DNA from: Phycisphaerales bacterium | GTDB taxonomy: Bacteria; Planctomycetota; Phycisphaerae; Phycisphaerales; SM1A02 | Assembly: GCA_022446905.1 (NCBI GenBank) | Contig: JAKVBT010000005.1 | Span: 1-47,014, forward strand | Length of the DNA: 47,014 bases | Reading direction: 5' to 3' | Part shown: positions 40,126 through 47,014 of the stretch, piece by piece | How positions within the stretch are numbered: the stretch's first letter is position 1 | Layout of the letters: each line of letters starts with the position of its first letter | Made by a program: the position numbers and the translations under genes | The notes under the pieces: model-generated | The model's input: only the letters and a program-made list of their open reading frames with translations | What the model was told of the DNA's origin: nothing | Database searches by the model: none

Positions 40126-41412
40126 CTATTCGTGGATCGGCGCCCCTTTGGTTGCGGCTGGCGGGGTGGAATGCCGAATTTGATCTCCGGGAATGGCGGT
40201 TGGGGGCGTGTCCTGAAGTGGACCCAAGAGATGGGTGGCTGGAGGTGCTCCACTGAGTGACCGAAGGAAGGCCTCAAGGTCAGCCAATTGGGCGGCATTC
40301 AGATTCAGCGGCTGAAGCACATCTTCGGCGTGGTGGTGGCGCCTGGCCTGCGTTTCAAGGGTGTTGTAGAACTCGAGTACCTCAGCGATCGAGGCAAAGC
40401 GACCGTCATGCATATAGGGCGCTGTGAGGGCCACATTGCGCAGAGACGGCGTGCGAAACGCGCCCCAGTGTTCTGGGCCGATGCGAGCTGCTGCAGCGCG
40501 TCGCGCTGCGCGGCTCTCGGGCGCATCACTCCAAGGACCATCTGCTCGAAATGAACTGGCACGCAAGGTTGCGTAGCCTTCCCCACGACCGGGGTCGGTG
40601 CTGGGGCTTCCATCCGGGGCTGGAAGTCCGAGGTCATGAAACTCTCGATCAGACAGCAGCGGCCCAAAGTGACACTGCCAGCAGCCTGCATCTCCGGTAA
40701 AAAGTTGGAAGCCACGAATTGCTGAGTCTGAAAGAGCTGGACCTGCATCAGGTGATTCAAAGGAAGCGACCCAGCGGTCGAAATCTGAATCCCCTGGCTG
40801 CAGTTGACGTTCATAGGCTGCAAGGCACTTGCAGAGGTTGACGAAGATCTCATTGACAGATTGCTGTTGCGTTGAGGTCAACGAATTCCATTGCTCAGAC
40901 TCGGGTGTAAGTCCAGCAGGTAGTGCCCCCAATTCAGGAATGGGGCCGAATAGCGATTCGTATCTTCTTCGTAGCTGTGGTGTGTGGGCTATGAATTGCA
41001 CAACATCGCCACGAGCAGCGTTCATTTCAAGTGGGTCTTCGATTGGGTGGGTTGCTTGCATCCACAGACTGTCAGCTCGTCCATCCCAGAAAAACCAACG
41101 TTGGTGGGCAGCACCGAGTAGTGTCGGCGCATTGCGAATTCCAACTCCAGCTCCAGTGGAGACATGGCGTCCATCACTAAATGCCAGTGTTGGTTGATGG
41201 CATGAACTGCAGGATGTCGTGCCCTTTCCCGAAATTCCTGGTTCAAAAAAAAGAGATTGTCCAAGGAGTGCAGCAGCAGGGTCATCAGCCATCGCGTTGG
41301 TTGGGCTAGAGGGCGGGGGAGGCACTGGTGACATCGACCTCGCAGTACGGATTTGATCCTCCGTTAACGTCGGAGCCATCAGCACTGCAGGCAATATGAA
41401 GAGGTACAACAT
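40126..41412 (-). CDS. Di-heme cytochrome c peroxidase / MauG family
   Basis: 428 residues. Two heme c sites: CSSCH after LFFEPGISGKGTTS, and CWQCH in LFTGDAGCWQCHFGPL. Family motifs LAFSDGRHVSTGAGVGIRNAPTLL, FFWDGRADSLWMQATHPI and FRTPSLRNVALTAPYMHDGRF (the Met of YMHDG) are present. Exported, with a short hydrophobic start. Reduces peroxide or oxidises a protein partner in the periplasm. Its ATG shares a base with the stop of the YtkA-like gene. It is the last gene of a run that also encodes a propeller and a peptidase. Confidence 0.94.
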   Translation of the reverse strand: MLYLFILPAVLMAPTLTEDQIRTARSMSPVPPPPSSPTNAMADDPAAALLGQSLFFEPGISGKGTTSCSSCHQPTLAFSDGRHVSTGAGVGIRNAPTLLGAAHQRWFFWDGRADSLWMQATHPIEDPLEMNAARGDVVQFIAHTPQLRRRYESLFGPIPELGALPAGLTPESEQWNSLTSTQQQSVNEIFVNLCKCLAAYERQLQPGDSDFDRWVASFESPDAGPALSDSAIRGFQLFTGDAGCWQCHFGPLLSDREFHDLGLPAPDGSPSTDPGRGEGYATLRASSFRADGPWSDAPESRAARRAAAARIGPEHWGAFRTPSLRNVALTAPYMHDGRFASIAEVLEFYNTLETQARRHHHAEDVLQPLNLNAAQLADLEAFLRSLSGAPPATHLLGPLQDTPPTAIPGDQIRHSTPPAATKGAPIHE

Positions 41413-41819
41413 TAATGCACCACAATGGGCATGGTGGCCCGATGTAACACGCCAGAGGTATCGATCACATCAATGGTTAGTACCCAGTCGCCCGGCATGT
41501 GTAGCAACATGTCCTGGGTGAGCCAGATGTCGGAGGTGGTGCGGACCGTATCCACCTGAACGTTCATCCCATGTCGATGGGCAGGCATGCCAGCATCGGC
41601 GCGCACCTCTACTGGAGCGCTGGGACCGCGGATGACACGAATCTCCAGATCGAAATACTCGTTCAGAGGCCAGGTGTCGGAGCTGCTTGAAACGATGACA
41701 TCCCATTGGCCATCAGTCGTGCGCATCAGATGACCAGGTGGTGGTGCGAGCTGATGTCCTGCGCTGCATCCTCCGAGGGCGGCGAGCATTACTAGAGCGA
41801 CGAGTGTTCGAGTCATCAT
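41412..41819 (-). CDS. YtkA/FixH-like lipoprotein
   Basis: 135 residues. Lipobox LGGC (Cys18). A single small beta domain: YFDLEIRVIRGPSAPVEVRA, then MPAHRHGMNVQV and LLHMPGDWVLTIDVID. The His/Met-rich MPxHxHGM and the MPGDW strand are the YtkA-like pattern, related to FixH and to copper-handling envelope proteins. Metal binding is an inference from these residues. Coupled to both neighbours: ATGA overlap with the NHL gene and TAATG with the peroxidase gene. Confidence 0.82.
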   Translation of the reverse strand: MMTRTLVALVMLAALGGCSAGHQLAPPPGHLMRTTDGQWDVIVSSSSDTWPLNEYFDLEIRVIRGPSAPVEVRADAGMPAHRHGMNVQVDTVRTTSDIWLTQDMLLHMPGDWVLTIDVIDTSGVLHRATMPIVVH

Positions 41820-43648
41820 GGTGTGCTTTCGTTGTTCTCAGTTGGTAGAGATTCAGTTGGAAGTCTGCCAAATCCCCATCGCCAGGCTCGGCCACCACCA
41901 AAGGTCATCAGCCAAGTGCCCTCAGGTGTAAACATTTGTGCGCGATGATTGCCATGGTCTAAAACGATGACCCGGTCTTGGCGATCAACAACGACTGCAG
42001 CTGGTCGCCAGAACTCTTCGTGATCGATGCCTTGTCGCCCCCAAGATCCAAGCGGCTGCCCGTTGGGATCAAAACGATGTACTCGATGACCGGCGCGATC
42101 GACCACAAGAACATCGCCATTTGAGGTCATGGCCATGTCTACCGGTTCTTCGAGGGCATCAAGTGCAATCCAGTCAGCTGCCGAACTATTGGGATCTGCG
42201 TGGAGCAACTTGATGCGTTTGGAGATGCCATCAAGGACAGCAATTGTTGTATGACCTGCGGCAGATGATCGGGTCATGATGGCAGCGGAGGGGTTTGGGC
42301 TGAGTTCAAGATTGCTCATGCGATGGTCCCCCGATTCGCTGATCTCCCAGGCTTGCGCGTTGGCTTGGTCGATGAAGAGCAACCCCTGATCGGTGTACAT
42401 CAACTCTCCAGGTCCGGCCATTGGGAGGGGGATCGACTTGCTCAGAACAGCAAGATTGGGATCGAAACGCGGGGCGTCTGAGGGTGGTGGGGTGAGTGCC
42501 CATTGGTGAATTCGACGGTTGCTTGAATCGACGGCCCACAATCGTTGTGACTCTGCGTCAAGTGCTAGGGCGGTGATGTTTCCAATTTCCCCGGGTCCAT
42601 TGCCAGGCGTGCCGAAGGTGGACAGTCGGATGGGAGTCTCTCGTTCTAGATCAAAAAGGTGAATCGCTCGAATCTCTGGTTCCCAGGTAGAGAAGAAACG
42701 CCCACTGGTTGCAGCAATAGGTCCAAAATGTGACTGAGCGCCACGTGGCGCCATGGATGGGGGTTCAATTTCGACGCCTTCAACGCCGAAGTGCTGGACG
42801 CGTTCTTCAAATGGCTCAGCAACGACGACACTGCCGTCATCCAGCAGCGCGACATCCGCTGGATAGTGCACCTTGCCTTGCCCTTCTCGTGGGCGGAAGG
42901 AATGCATGCCCCACGATTCAGTCAGTGTGCCGGTCTCGGCATCAAATACTTGGATGCGGTGATTGAGTTGATCAGCCACGACTACTCGTCCATCGTGCGC
43001 GTCGATGCCAGTGGGTTGCATGAAGTGCCCTGGAAAAGTGCCCCACGTGCCGATCCGGTGTACGACTGATCCATCTTTTTTGATGCAGAGCACACGATGT
43101 TGCTCGGTATCAGTAATCCAGATTCGATCGAGGTCATCTATCGCCACACCTTGAGGCCCGCGAAGTTCCCAGTCTGTTTGCGGCAATGTGCCAATATGGC
43201 GCCCGTTGTGTTCGTACAACTGAATACGATCATGGCCGGTATCAGCGACCGCCACGAAGGAGTTGTTGACGTCAATGGCATGCGGTCGACGCAGTGCATG
43301 CGGGGCGTCACTGCGTCCGCCGAATCCGCCAAGGAGTTGACCCTGGGCATCAAAGAACATCACACGATGCTGCTCGCGATCGACGGCGTAGATGACACCG
43401 TTTGGACCGATGGCCATGCCGTGTGGTCGATGGACAAAGGGTGAAAGATCAAGTGTTGGGTTCTCTGGCGACTCTGGCCATGAGACCTCTGCAGTGTCGG
43501 CGTTCAGGACCGCCCATTCATTGCGACCGGGTACGTCAGCTACTGCATGGACGTCGCCGAGATCGTCAATCGTTGCTTGCCATCGGCCAATGTCAACAGG
43601 AGCAGCGCCGAGACAAGCAGAAGTGATAAGCAGAGTGAGGCAGTTCAT
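41816..43648 (-). CDS. Exported NHL-repeat beta-propeller protein
   Basis: About 610 residues from the ATG at 43648; a GTG at 43693 would overlap the upstream gene. Signal peptide NCLTLLITSACLGAAP. Many NHL repeats: RPHGMAIGPNGVIYAVDREQHRVMFFD, then LRGPQGVAIDDLDRIWITDT, MQPTGIDAHDGRVVVADQLN and WRPAAVVVDRQDRVIVLDHG. Probably two propellers, separated by a stretch near 240-330. NHL propellers bind proteins or RNA, or carry enzymatic sites. Here, next to a YtkA-like protein and a peroxidase, a periplasmic scaffold or electron-transfer partner role is a reasonable guess. Confidence 0.9.
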   Translation of the reverse strand: MNCLTLLITSACLGAAPVDIGRWQATIDDLGDVHAVADVPGRNEWAVLNADTAEVSWPESPENPTLDLSPFVHRPHGMAIGPNGVIYAVDREQHRVMFFDAQGQLLGGFGGRSDAPHALRRPHAIDVNNSFVAVADTGHDRIQLYEHNGRHIGTLPQTDWELRGPQGVAIDDLDRIWITDTEQHRVLCIKKDGSVVHRIGTWGTFPGHFMQPTGIDAHDGRVVVADQLNHRIQVFDAETGTLTESWGMHSFRPREGQGKVHYPADVALLDDGSVVVAEPFEERVQHFGVEGVEIEPPSMAPRGAQSHFGPIAATSGRFFSTWEPEIRAIHLFDLERETPIRLSTFGTPGNGPGEIGNITALALDAESQRLWAVDSSNRRIHQWALTPPPSDAPRFDPNLAVLSKSIPLPMAGPGELMYTDQGLLFIDQANAQAWEISESGDHRMSNLELSPNPSAAIMTRSSAAGHTTIAVLDGISKRIKLLHADPNSSAADWIALDALEEPVDMAMTSNGDVLVVDRAGHRVHRFDPNGQPLGSWGRQGIDHEEFWRPAAVVVDRQDRVIVLDHGNHRAQMFTPEGTWLMTFGGGRAWRWGFGRLPTESLPTENNESTP

Positions 43649-43677
43649 GGGGAACAGGATAGGATGCGTATTGATGC

Positions 43678-46230
43678 TCAGCAGTCGCCCCACGACTCCA
43701 GGATCAGAAGTAGGTCAGTGGTATCAACCAATCCAGAGCCATTGATATCGGCAGGGCTTTCAGAACGTCCCCAGTCGGCGATGACCATCAGAAGATCGTT
43801 CACCCCAACAACACCGTCACTATTGATGTCCGCAATGCACTGGCATTCATCGAGGACGCCGTCGCCATTGGCATCCCCTTGGTTCAGTTCACAGTCATCG
43901 GGTAGGCCATTGGCGTTGCAGTCAAGGTCACTTGCGACCTTGATAGCGATATCCAGCGGTGTGGTCAGTTCGTAATCGCCGCGGATCATGGACCTGCGAT
44001 ATCGGCCTTGAGCGTCATATTCAACAATTCTGGCAGGCTCAGCTGTCTTCACGATCAAGATGCGATTGGGATCAATCGGCGTGATGTCGGTCGGCGTCGC
44101 GAGTCCGTACTCGTCTGTAAAGGACCCGAGTGAATCACCGGTTTGTCCATCAAATCGCCACACTAATTGTCTGTCCGAAGAGCCGGCGATGACATCGCCA
44201 TTGTCCAGCACGGCCACGCTGTCGACATCGACAAAGGGTAAATAGAGCACCAGAGTTTCAATGAAAGCCCCATCTGCCAGATCAAAGGACCGGATTTCGC
44301 TGCTGTTACATGCCACTAGAAGTCGATCGCCATCAATGGCCATCTTGCGTGGTGATGTGACGCCAAAGGGGCCACTGGCGATGAATGTGCCCAAACTGGT
44401 CAGTGTGTCAAGGTCGATCGCGATAATGACATTGGCCGTGGTATCCGAGATCAGCAAGCGGCGATCTGGGGTGACAATCATGCCAGAAGGTTCGATGAGG
44501 GTGGGAGCAACCCCAAGCGGTACGGCTTCGGTCGTGCCCGGATGAACCATGTGCAGTGTTCCATCAACCTGCGCTACTAGAACAGTTCCCAAGGGGACAT
44601 CTGTGGATTCCATTGCGGACGGCGTATCGACAATCGCGACTGAGATCGGGTCAGCTGTCAAGCCCATGTGGGTGGCGAGCAGCACACCACTCTGGGCGTG
44701 ATACTCGCGGACGGTCGAATTGCCAACGACAATGAAGTTGCCTGTGCCACCAGATGCCAACCACTCCGGGCCAGCGGGGCTGCCGCAGTCCCAGCAGGCA
44801 TCGAGCAGTCCGTCTCGATCGAGATCGAGCGTTGGATCTGAAGCGATATCCGCAAAGTCAATGATCTTGTTTTCATCGCAATCGGTTTCGCAACTGTCCG
44901 GCACCAGATTGCCGTTGACGTCTGCAAAACCAAGGGAGTCAATGTCCCATGCGTCTGGAATACCGTTCTGATTGCAGTCTGGCATGCATTCGTCCGGAAT
45001 GGAATCGCTGTCGATATCTAGGGAAACTCCAGATGAGATGTCCAGCGAGTCCAACTGTCCATTGTTGTTGCAGTCGCGGCATTCGTCTGGGATCTCATCT
45101 TCATCAACATCCAGACTTGTTCCCTCCAGAATGTCAATAACATCGTCGACACCATTGTCATTGCAGTCGTGAGGCAGACAATCACCTGGCGGGTTGAGTT
45201 CGATTAGGAAGTCTTGTACACGCGCATGCATTCTGAGGTCTATGTTGAGCAGGCCACCCGGATGAATATGGCAATAGCTCATGATCGTGCCGCGCGGGGC
45301 TGTCACTCCATTGCCGCAGTCATCGATCGTTGGGTCATAGCCGTCGTGGGTGTGGTAGGTGCCGAGGTTATGCCCCATCTCATGAGCGACGACGTTGATA
45401 TCCCATATGTCGAGGCTTGGCGGCCCAGGTTGTGGAGGAAAGCCACCAAGTTGGAATGCGCTGATCCCGAAGGCGCCCTGATTACACGCTGTGGCGAGGT
45501 AAGCCACGCCGCCAAATGGGGTATCTCGGCGTCCACTGAGTAGATGGACAAAGTTGTAGGACTCATGATCTTCATTGTCGATCCACCATGATCTAAAGGT
45601 CGACAGCGATGACACGTCCCATGGCTCGTCGCCATCGGGCCAGAGACGCACGAATGCAACCTCCAGTCTGATACCAAGGTCACGCTCGTAGATAGCGGAG
45701 ACCTCGGCGATCAATGCGGTGATGCCGTCCATCGTCGCAGCTTCATCTCCGTCATATCGATCGATGTAGGCCTGATCGGCGTCAATCGCAACTCGAGCGG
45801 TGCGTGGTCCTGCTGCATTGGTTCCGCCGGACCGAGTTGGTACAGCAAGCGGGCGGACAGGCGGATCTACTCCGCAAAGGACCGGGGCATCTGGGGGTAC
45901 TGCCAACTTCACGGACTCGATAAACGCAAGTCTGAGCTGTTCGTCTTGGACTGTCCCAGCAAACGTGTGGTGGCGTCCATCGGCGTAGGTCAGGCGGGCT
46001 GAAGCGCGGCCATGTTCATCGAGGACTAGGACGCCGTTACTTGTCTGCTGTTGAATCCGCCAGAAAGACAACTTGGGGGCGTCGAGCAATACAGCCTCGT
46101 TGCGACGCATGCTGATGAATCGTGCATCGTCGGCGATCACATGCATTGGTGTGGTGGACAGCATCTGGTCCGAAGCCGTGACCAATGGTGGTCCAGCCAG
46201 CGCCAGGGTCGCCATAAGAATCATGCACAT
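43678..46230 (-). CDS. Secreted M12-type zinc metallopeptidase with Ca-binding repeats and dockerin
   Basis: About 850 residues from the ATG at 46230 (GGAG 7 bases upstream). Signal peptide MILMATLALAGPPLVTA. A pro-like region leads to a metzincin domain at about 145-350 with the zinc site HEMGHNLGTYH (283-293) and Met-turn GTIMSYC (M317). Several D-rich, thrombospondin-3-like calcium repeats follow (DCNDNGVDDVIDI, DEDEIPDECRDCNNNGQLDS, DCNQNGIPDAWDI). A six-bladed-like propeller region at about 480-770 precedes two complete dockerin EF-hands (DINSDGVVGVNDLLMVIADWG and DINGSGLVDTTDLLLILESWG). It cleaves extracellular protein. Twenty-nine bases upstream of the NHL gene, likely cotranscribed. 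Confidence 0.92.
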   Translation of the reverse strand: MCMILMATLALAGPPLVTASDQMLSTTPMHVIADDARFISMRRNEAVLLDAPKLSFWRIQQQTSNGVLVLDEHGRASARLTYADGRHHTFAGTVQDEQLRLAFIESVKLAVPPDAPVLCGVDPPVRPLAVPTRSGGTNAAGPRTARVAIDADQAYIDRYDGDEAATMDGITALIAEVSAIYERDLGIRLEVAFVRLWPDGDEPWDVSSLSTFRSWWIDNEDHESYNFVHLLSGRRDTPFGGVAYLATACNQGAFGISAFQLGGFPPQPGPPSLDIWDINVVAHEMGHNLGTYHTHDGYDPTIDDCGNGVTAPRGTIMSYCHIHPGGLLNIDLRMHARVQDFLIELNPPGDCLPHDCNDNGVDDVIDILEGTSLDVDEDEIPDECRDCNNNGQLDSLDISSGVSLDIDSDSIPDECMPDCNQNGIPDAWDIDSLGFADVNGNLVPDSCETDCDENKIIDFADIASDPTLDLDRDGLLDACWDCGSPAGPEWLASGGTGNFIVVGNSTVREYHAQSGVLLATHMGLTADPISVAIVDTPSAMESTDVPLGTVLVAQVDGTLHMVHPGTTEAVPLGVAPTLIEPSGMIVTPDRRLLISDTTANVIIAIDLDTLTSLGTFIASGPFGVTSPRKMAIDGDRLLVACNSSEIRSFDLADGAFIETLVLYLPFVDVDSVAVLDNGDVIAGSSDRQLVWRFDGQTGDSLGSFTDEYGLATPTDITPIDPNRILIVKTAEPARIVEYDAQGRYRRSMIRGDYELTTPLDIAIKVASDLDCNANGLPDDCELNQGDANGDGVLDECQCIADINSDGVVGVNDLLMVIADWGRSESPADINGSGLVDTTDLLLILESWGDC

Positions 46231-46378
46231 CGACTTGCTCCAGAGGCCTACATCTCGCCCGGTTCGAGTATAGGGCGACCCCAACTTGAGGCCAGCAGGA
46301 TTGTCAAATGTGCCCTCTGATCACTTGGTCATTCAGTCAGTACTACGCCCAATTCAAGAGTTCTGCCCGCCAATGGGC

Positions 46379-47014
46379 TCAGACCTTGAGAATCGGGGCG
46401 GGTGCATAGTGACGCCCAAGCACGGTCTTGGCATCAGCGCCCATCCAGTTCTGCAGTACCGCCGCATAAATCTGGCGGAAGTCCACATTGAATCGAAGGT
46501 CGCCATCGTCGAGATTGGTCATGCTCGGGTGGGCTCCCAGTACTCCAGGTTGCACCATGGGGCCGACCAAGAACAATGGGGCCGCAGTTCCATGATCGGT
46601 GCCGGCGGAGCCATTCTCGCCGACGCGGCGGCCAAACTCGGAAAAAACCATGGTCAGAACCCGGTCGTCATTTCCCTGCGCACGAAGTTCATTGCTGAAC
46701 GCTTTGAGTGAGTCGCCAACTTGTCGGAGCAGTCGCTGGTGCGAACCAGTCTGATTTGCGTGGGTATCAAAGCCGCCTAGTGTCACGTAATAGACTCGGG
46801 TCGTCATGCCCGATCGAATCATTCCTGCGACCATGCGTAGTTGATTGGCCAAGTCACCAGTTGGCCATTGGGCCATTGGATTCAGCGCTGCAGCCTTGCG
46901 GACCTGATCAGATGAAATTTGAGCGTCCAGTGATGTCCGCTTGAGAAAAGCAAGGTTGTCGTCTGTACTTGAAGGAGCACCTTGCACGGCACGGTAGGCA
47001 GAATCCAAGTCGGG
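46379..47014 (-). CDS. DUF1501 protein, C-terminal part
   Basis: The last ~212 residues are in the window; the frame is open to the right edge, so the N-terminus lies outside. Features of the DUF1501 (sulfatase-like fold) family: GMTTRVYYVTLGGFDTHANQ, LTMVFSEFGRRVGENGSAGT followed by DHGTAAPLFLVG, and VDFRQIYAAVLQNWMGAD. These proteins are abundant in planctomycetes, usually beside a DUF1800 gene, and are thought to be exported by Tat; the activity is not established. About 150 bases separate it from the M12 gene, so it may be in the same transcript. Confidence 0.92.
   Translation of the reverse strand, partial: PDLDSAYRAVQGAPSSTDDNLAFLKRTSLDAQISSDQVRKAAALNPMAQWPTGDLANQLRMVAGMIRSGMTTRVYYVTLGGFDTHANQTGSHQRLLRQVGDSLKAFSNELRAQGNDDRVLTMVFSEFGRRVGENGSAGTDHGTAAPLFLVGPMVQPGVLGAHPSMTNLDDGDLRFNVDFRQIYAAVLQNWMGADAKTVLGRHYAPAPILKV

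Noticed and set aside
1-47014. CRISPR array, insertion sequence or intact prophage
   Set aside because: No regularly spaced repeats, transposase, integrase or phage structural genes were seen; the HNH gene and the small protein at 25718 are not enough.

Overview
The window reads as a chromosomal segment of a marine-type planctomycete, most likely class Phycisphaerae. The pointers, from family knowledge rather than any database search, are: secreted proteins carrying dockerin-like EF-hand pairs ending in a 'W-G-x-C' type motif, a Phycisphaerae-style C-terminal 'PAPGA + Arg-rich' sorting tail, a TraR/DksA protein with a lysine-rich histone-H1-like N-terminus sitting directly upstream of lspA, DUF1501, an arylsulfatase, and a DCC1/lipase-maturation-factor fusion. 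Genes are tightly packed on both strands. Four convergent pairs overlap at their 3' ends and many co-directional neighbours overlap by 1-4 bases.

Layout. 1-5.0 kb: the N-terminal part of a sodium symporter (cut by the window edge), a hypothetical/YkgJ-type pair, a cyclophilin-FKBP-FKBP chimera, an HNH endonuclease, and tRNA-Pro(GGG) and tRNA-Ser(GGA) on the minus strand with a bidirectional terminator. 5.1-18.9 kb is a housekeeping block: truB, lspA with its TraR/DksA-H1 partner, accA, proC, an ABC-2 exporter pair, a UbiD-family decarboxylase, an MltA-like lytic transglycosylase, tatA, tRNA-Val(CAC), a sulfotransferase and divergent polysaccharide flippase, and upp. 18.9-24.5 kb: a dockerin remnant, an apparently solitary adenine DNA methylase, a YHYH-domain secreted protein, a redoxin lipoprotein joined to a cytochrome c/copper-monooxygenase-like protein, and a Ysc84/SYLF lipoprotein.

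24.5-25.7 kb has no convincing protein gene. It is dense in strong inverted repeats and ends in a 13-bp perfect-stem intrinsic terminator on the plus strand; I propose a large structured non-coding RNA here, the most novel-looking object in the window. A small, possibly phage-type protein faces it on the other strand.

26.3-37.8 kb: an ankyrin/STAS pair, an arylsulfatase, a GNAT acetyltransferase, a RarD-type transporter, a thioredoxin-fold protein with a coupled methyltransferase, a DUF2520 Rossmann protein, a PEP-CTERM-like secreted protein, a YcjF-like membrane protein and a DCC1-LMF1 membrane protein. 37.9-47.0 kb is entirely minus strand and mostly secreted: a choice-of-anchor-B/LVIVD protein with dockerin, then a compact run of M12-type metallopeptidase with dockerin, an NHL beta-propeller, a YtkA-like lipoprotein and a di-heme cytochrome c peroxidase, preceded at the window edge by a DUF1501 protein. 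Much of the accessory content concerns the cell envelope and extracellular space: export (Tat), lipoprotein processing (LspA), anchoring signals, periplasmic redox chemistry and extracellular hydrolysis.
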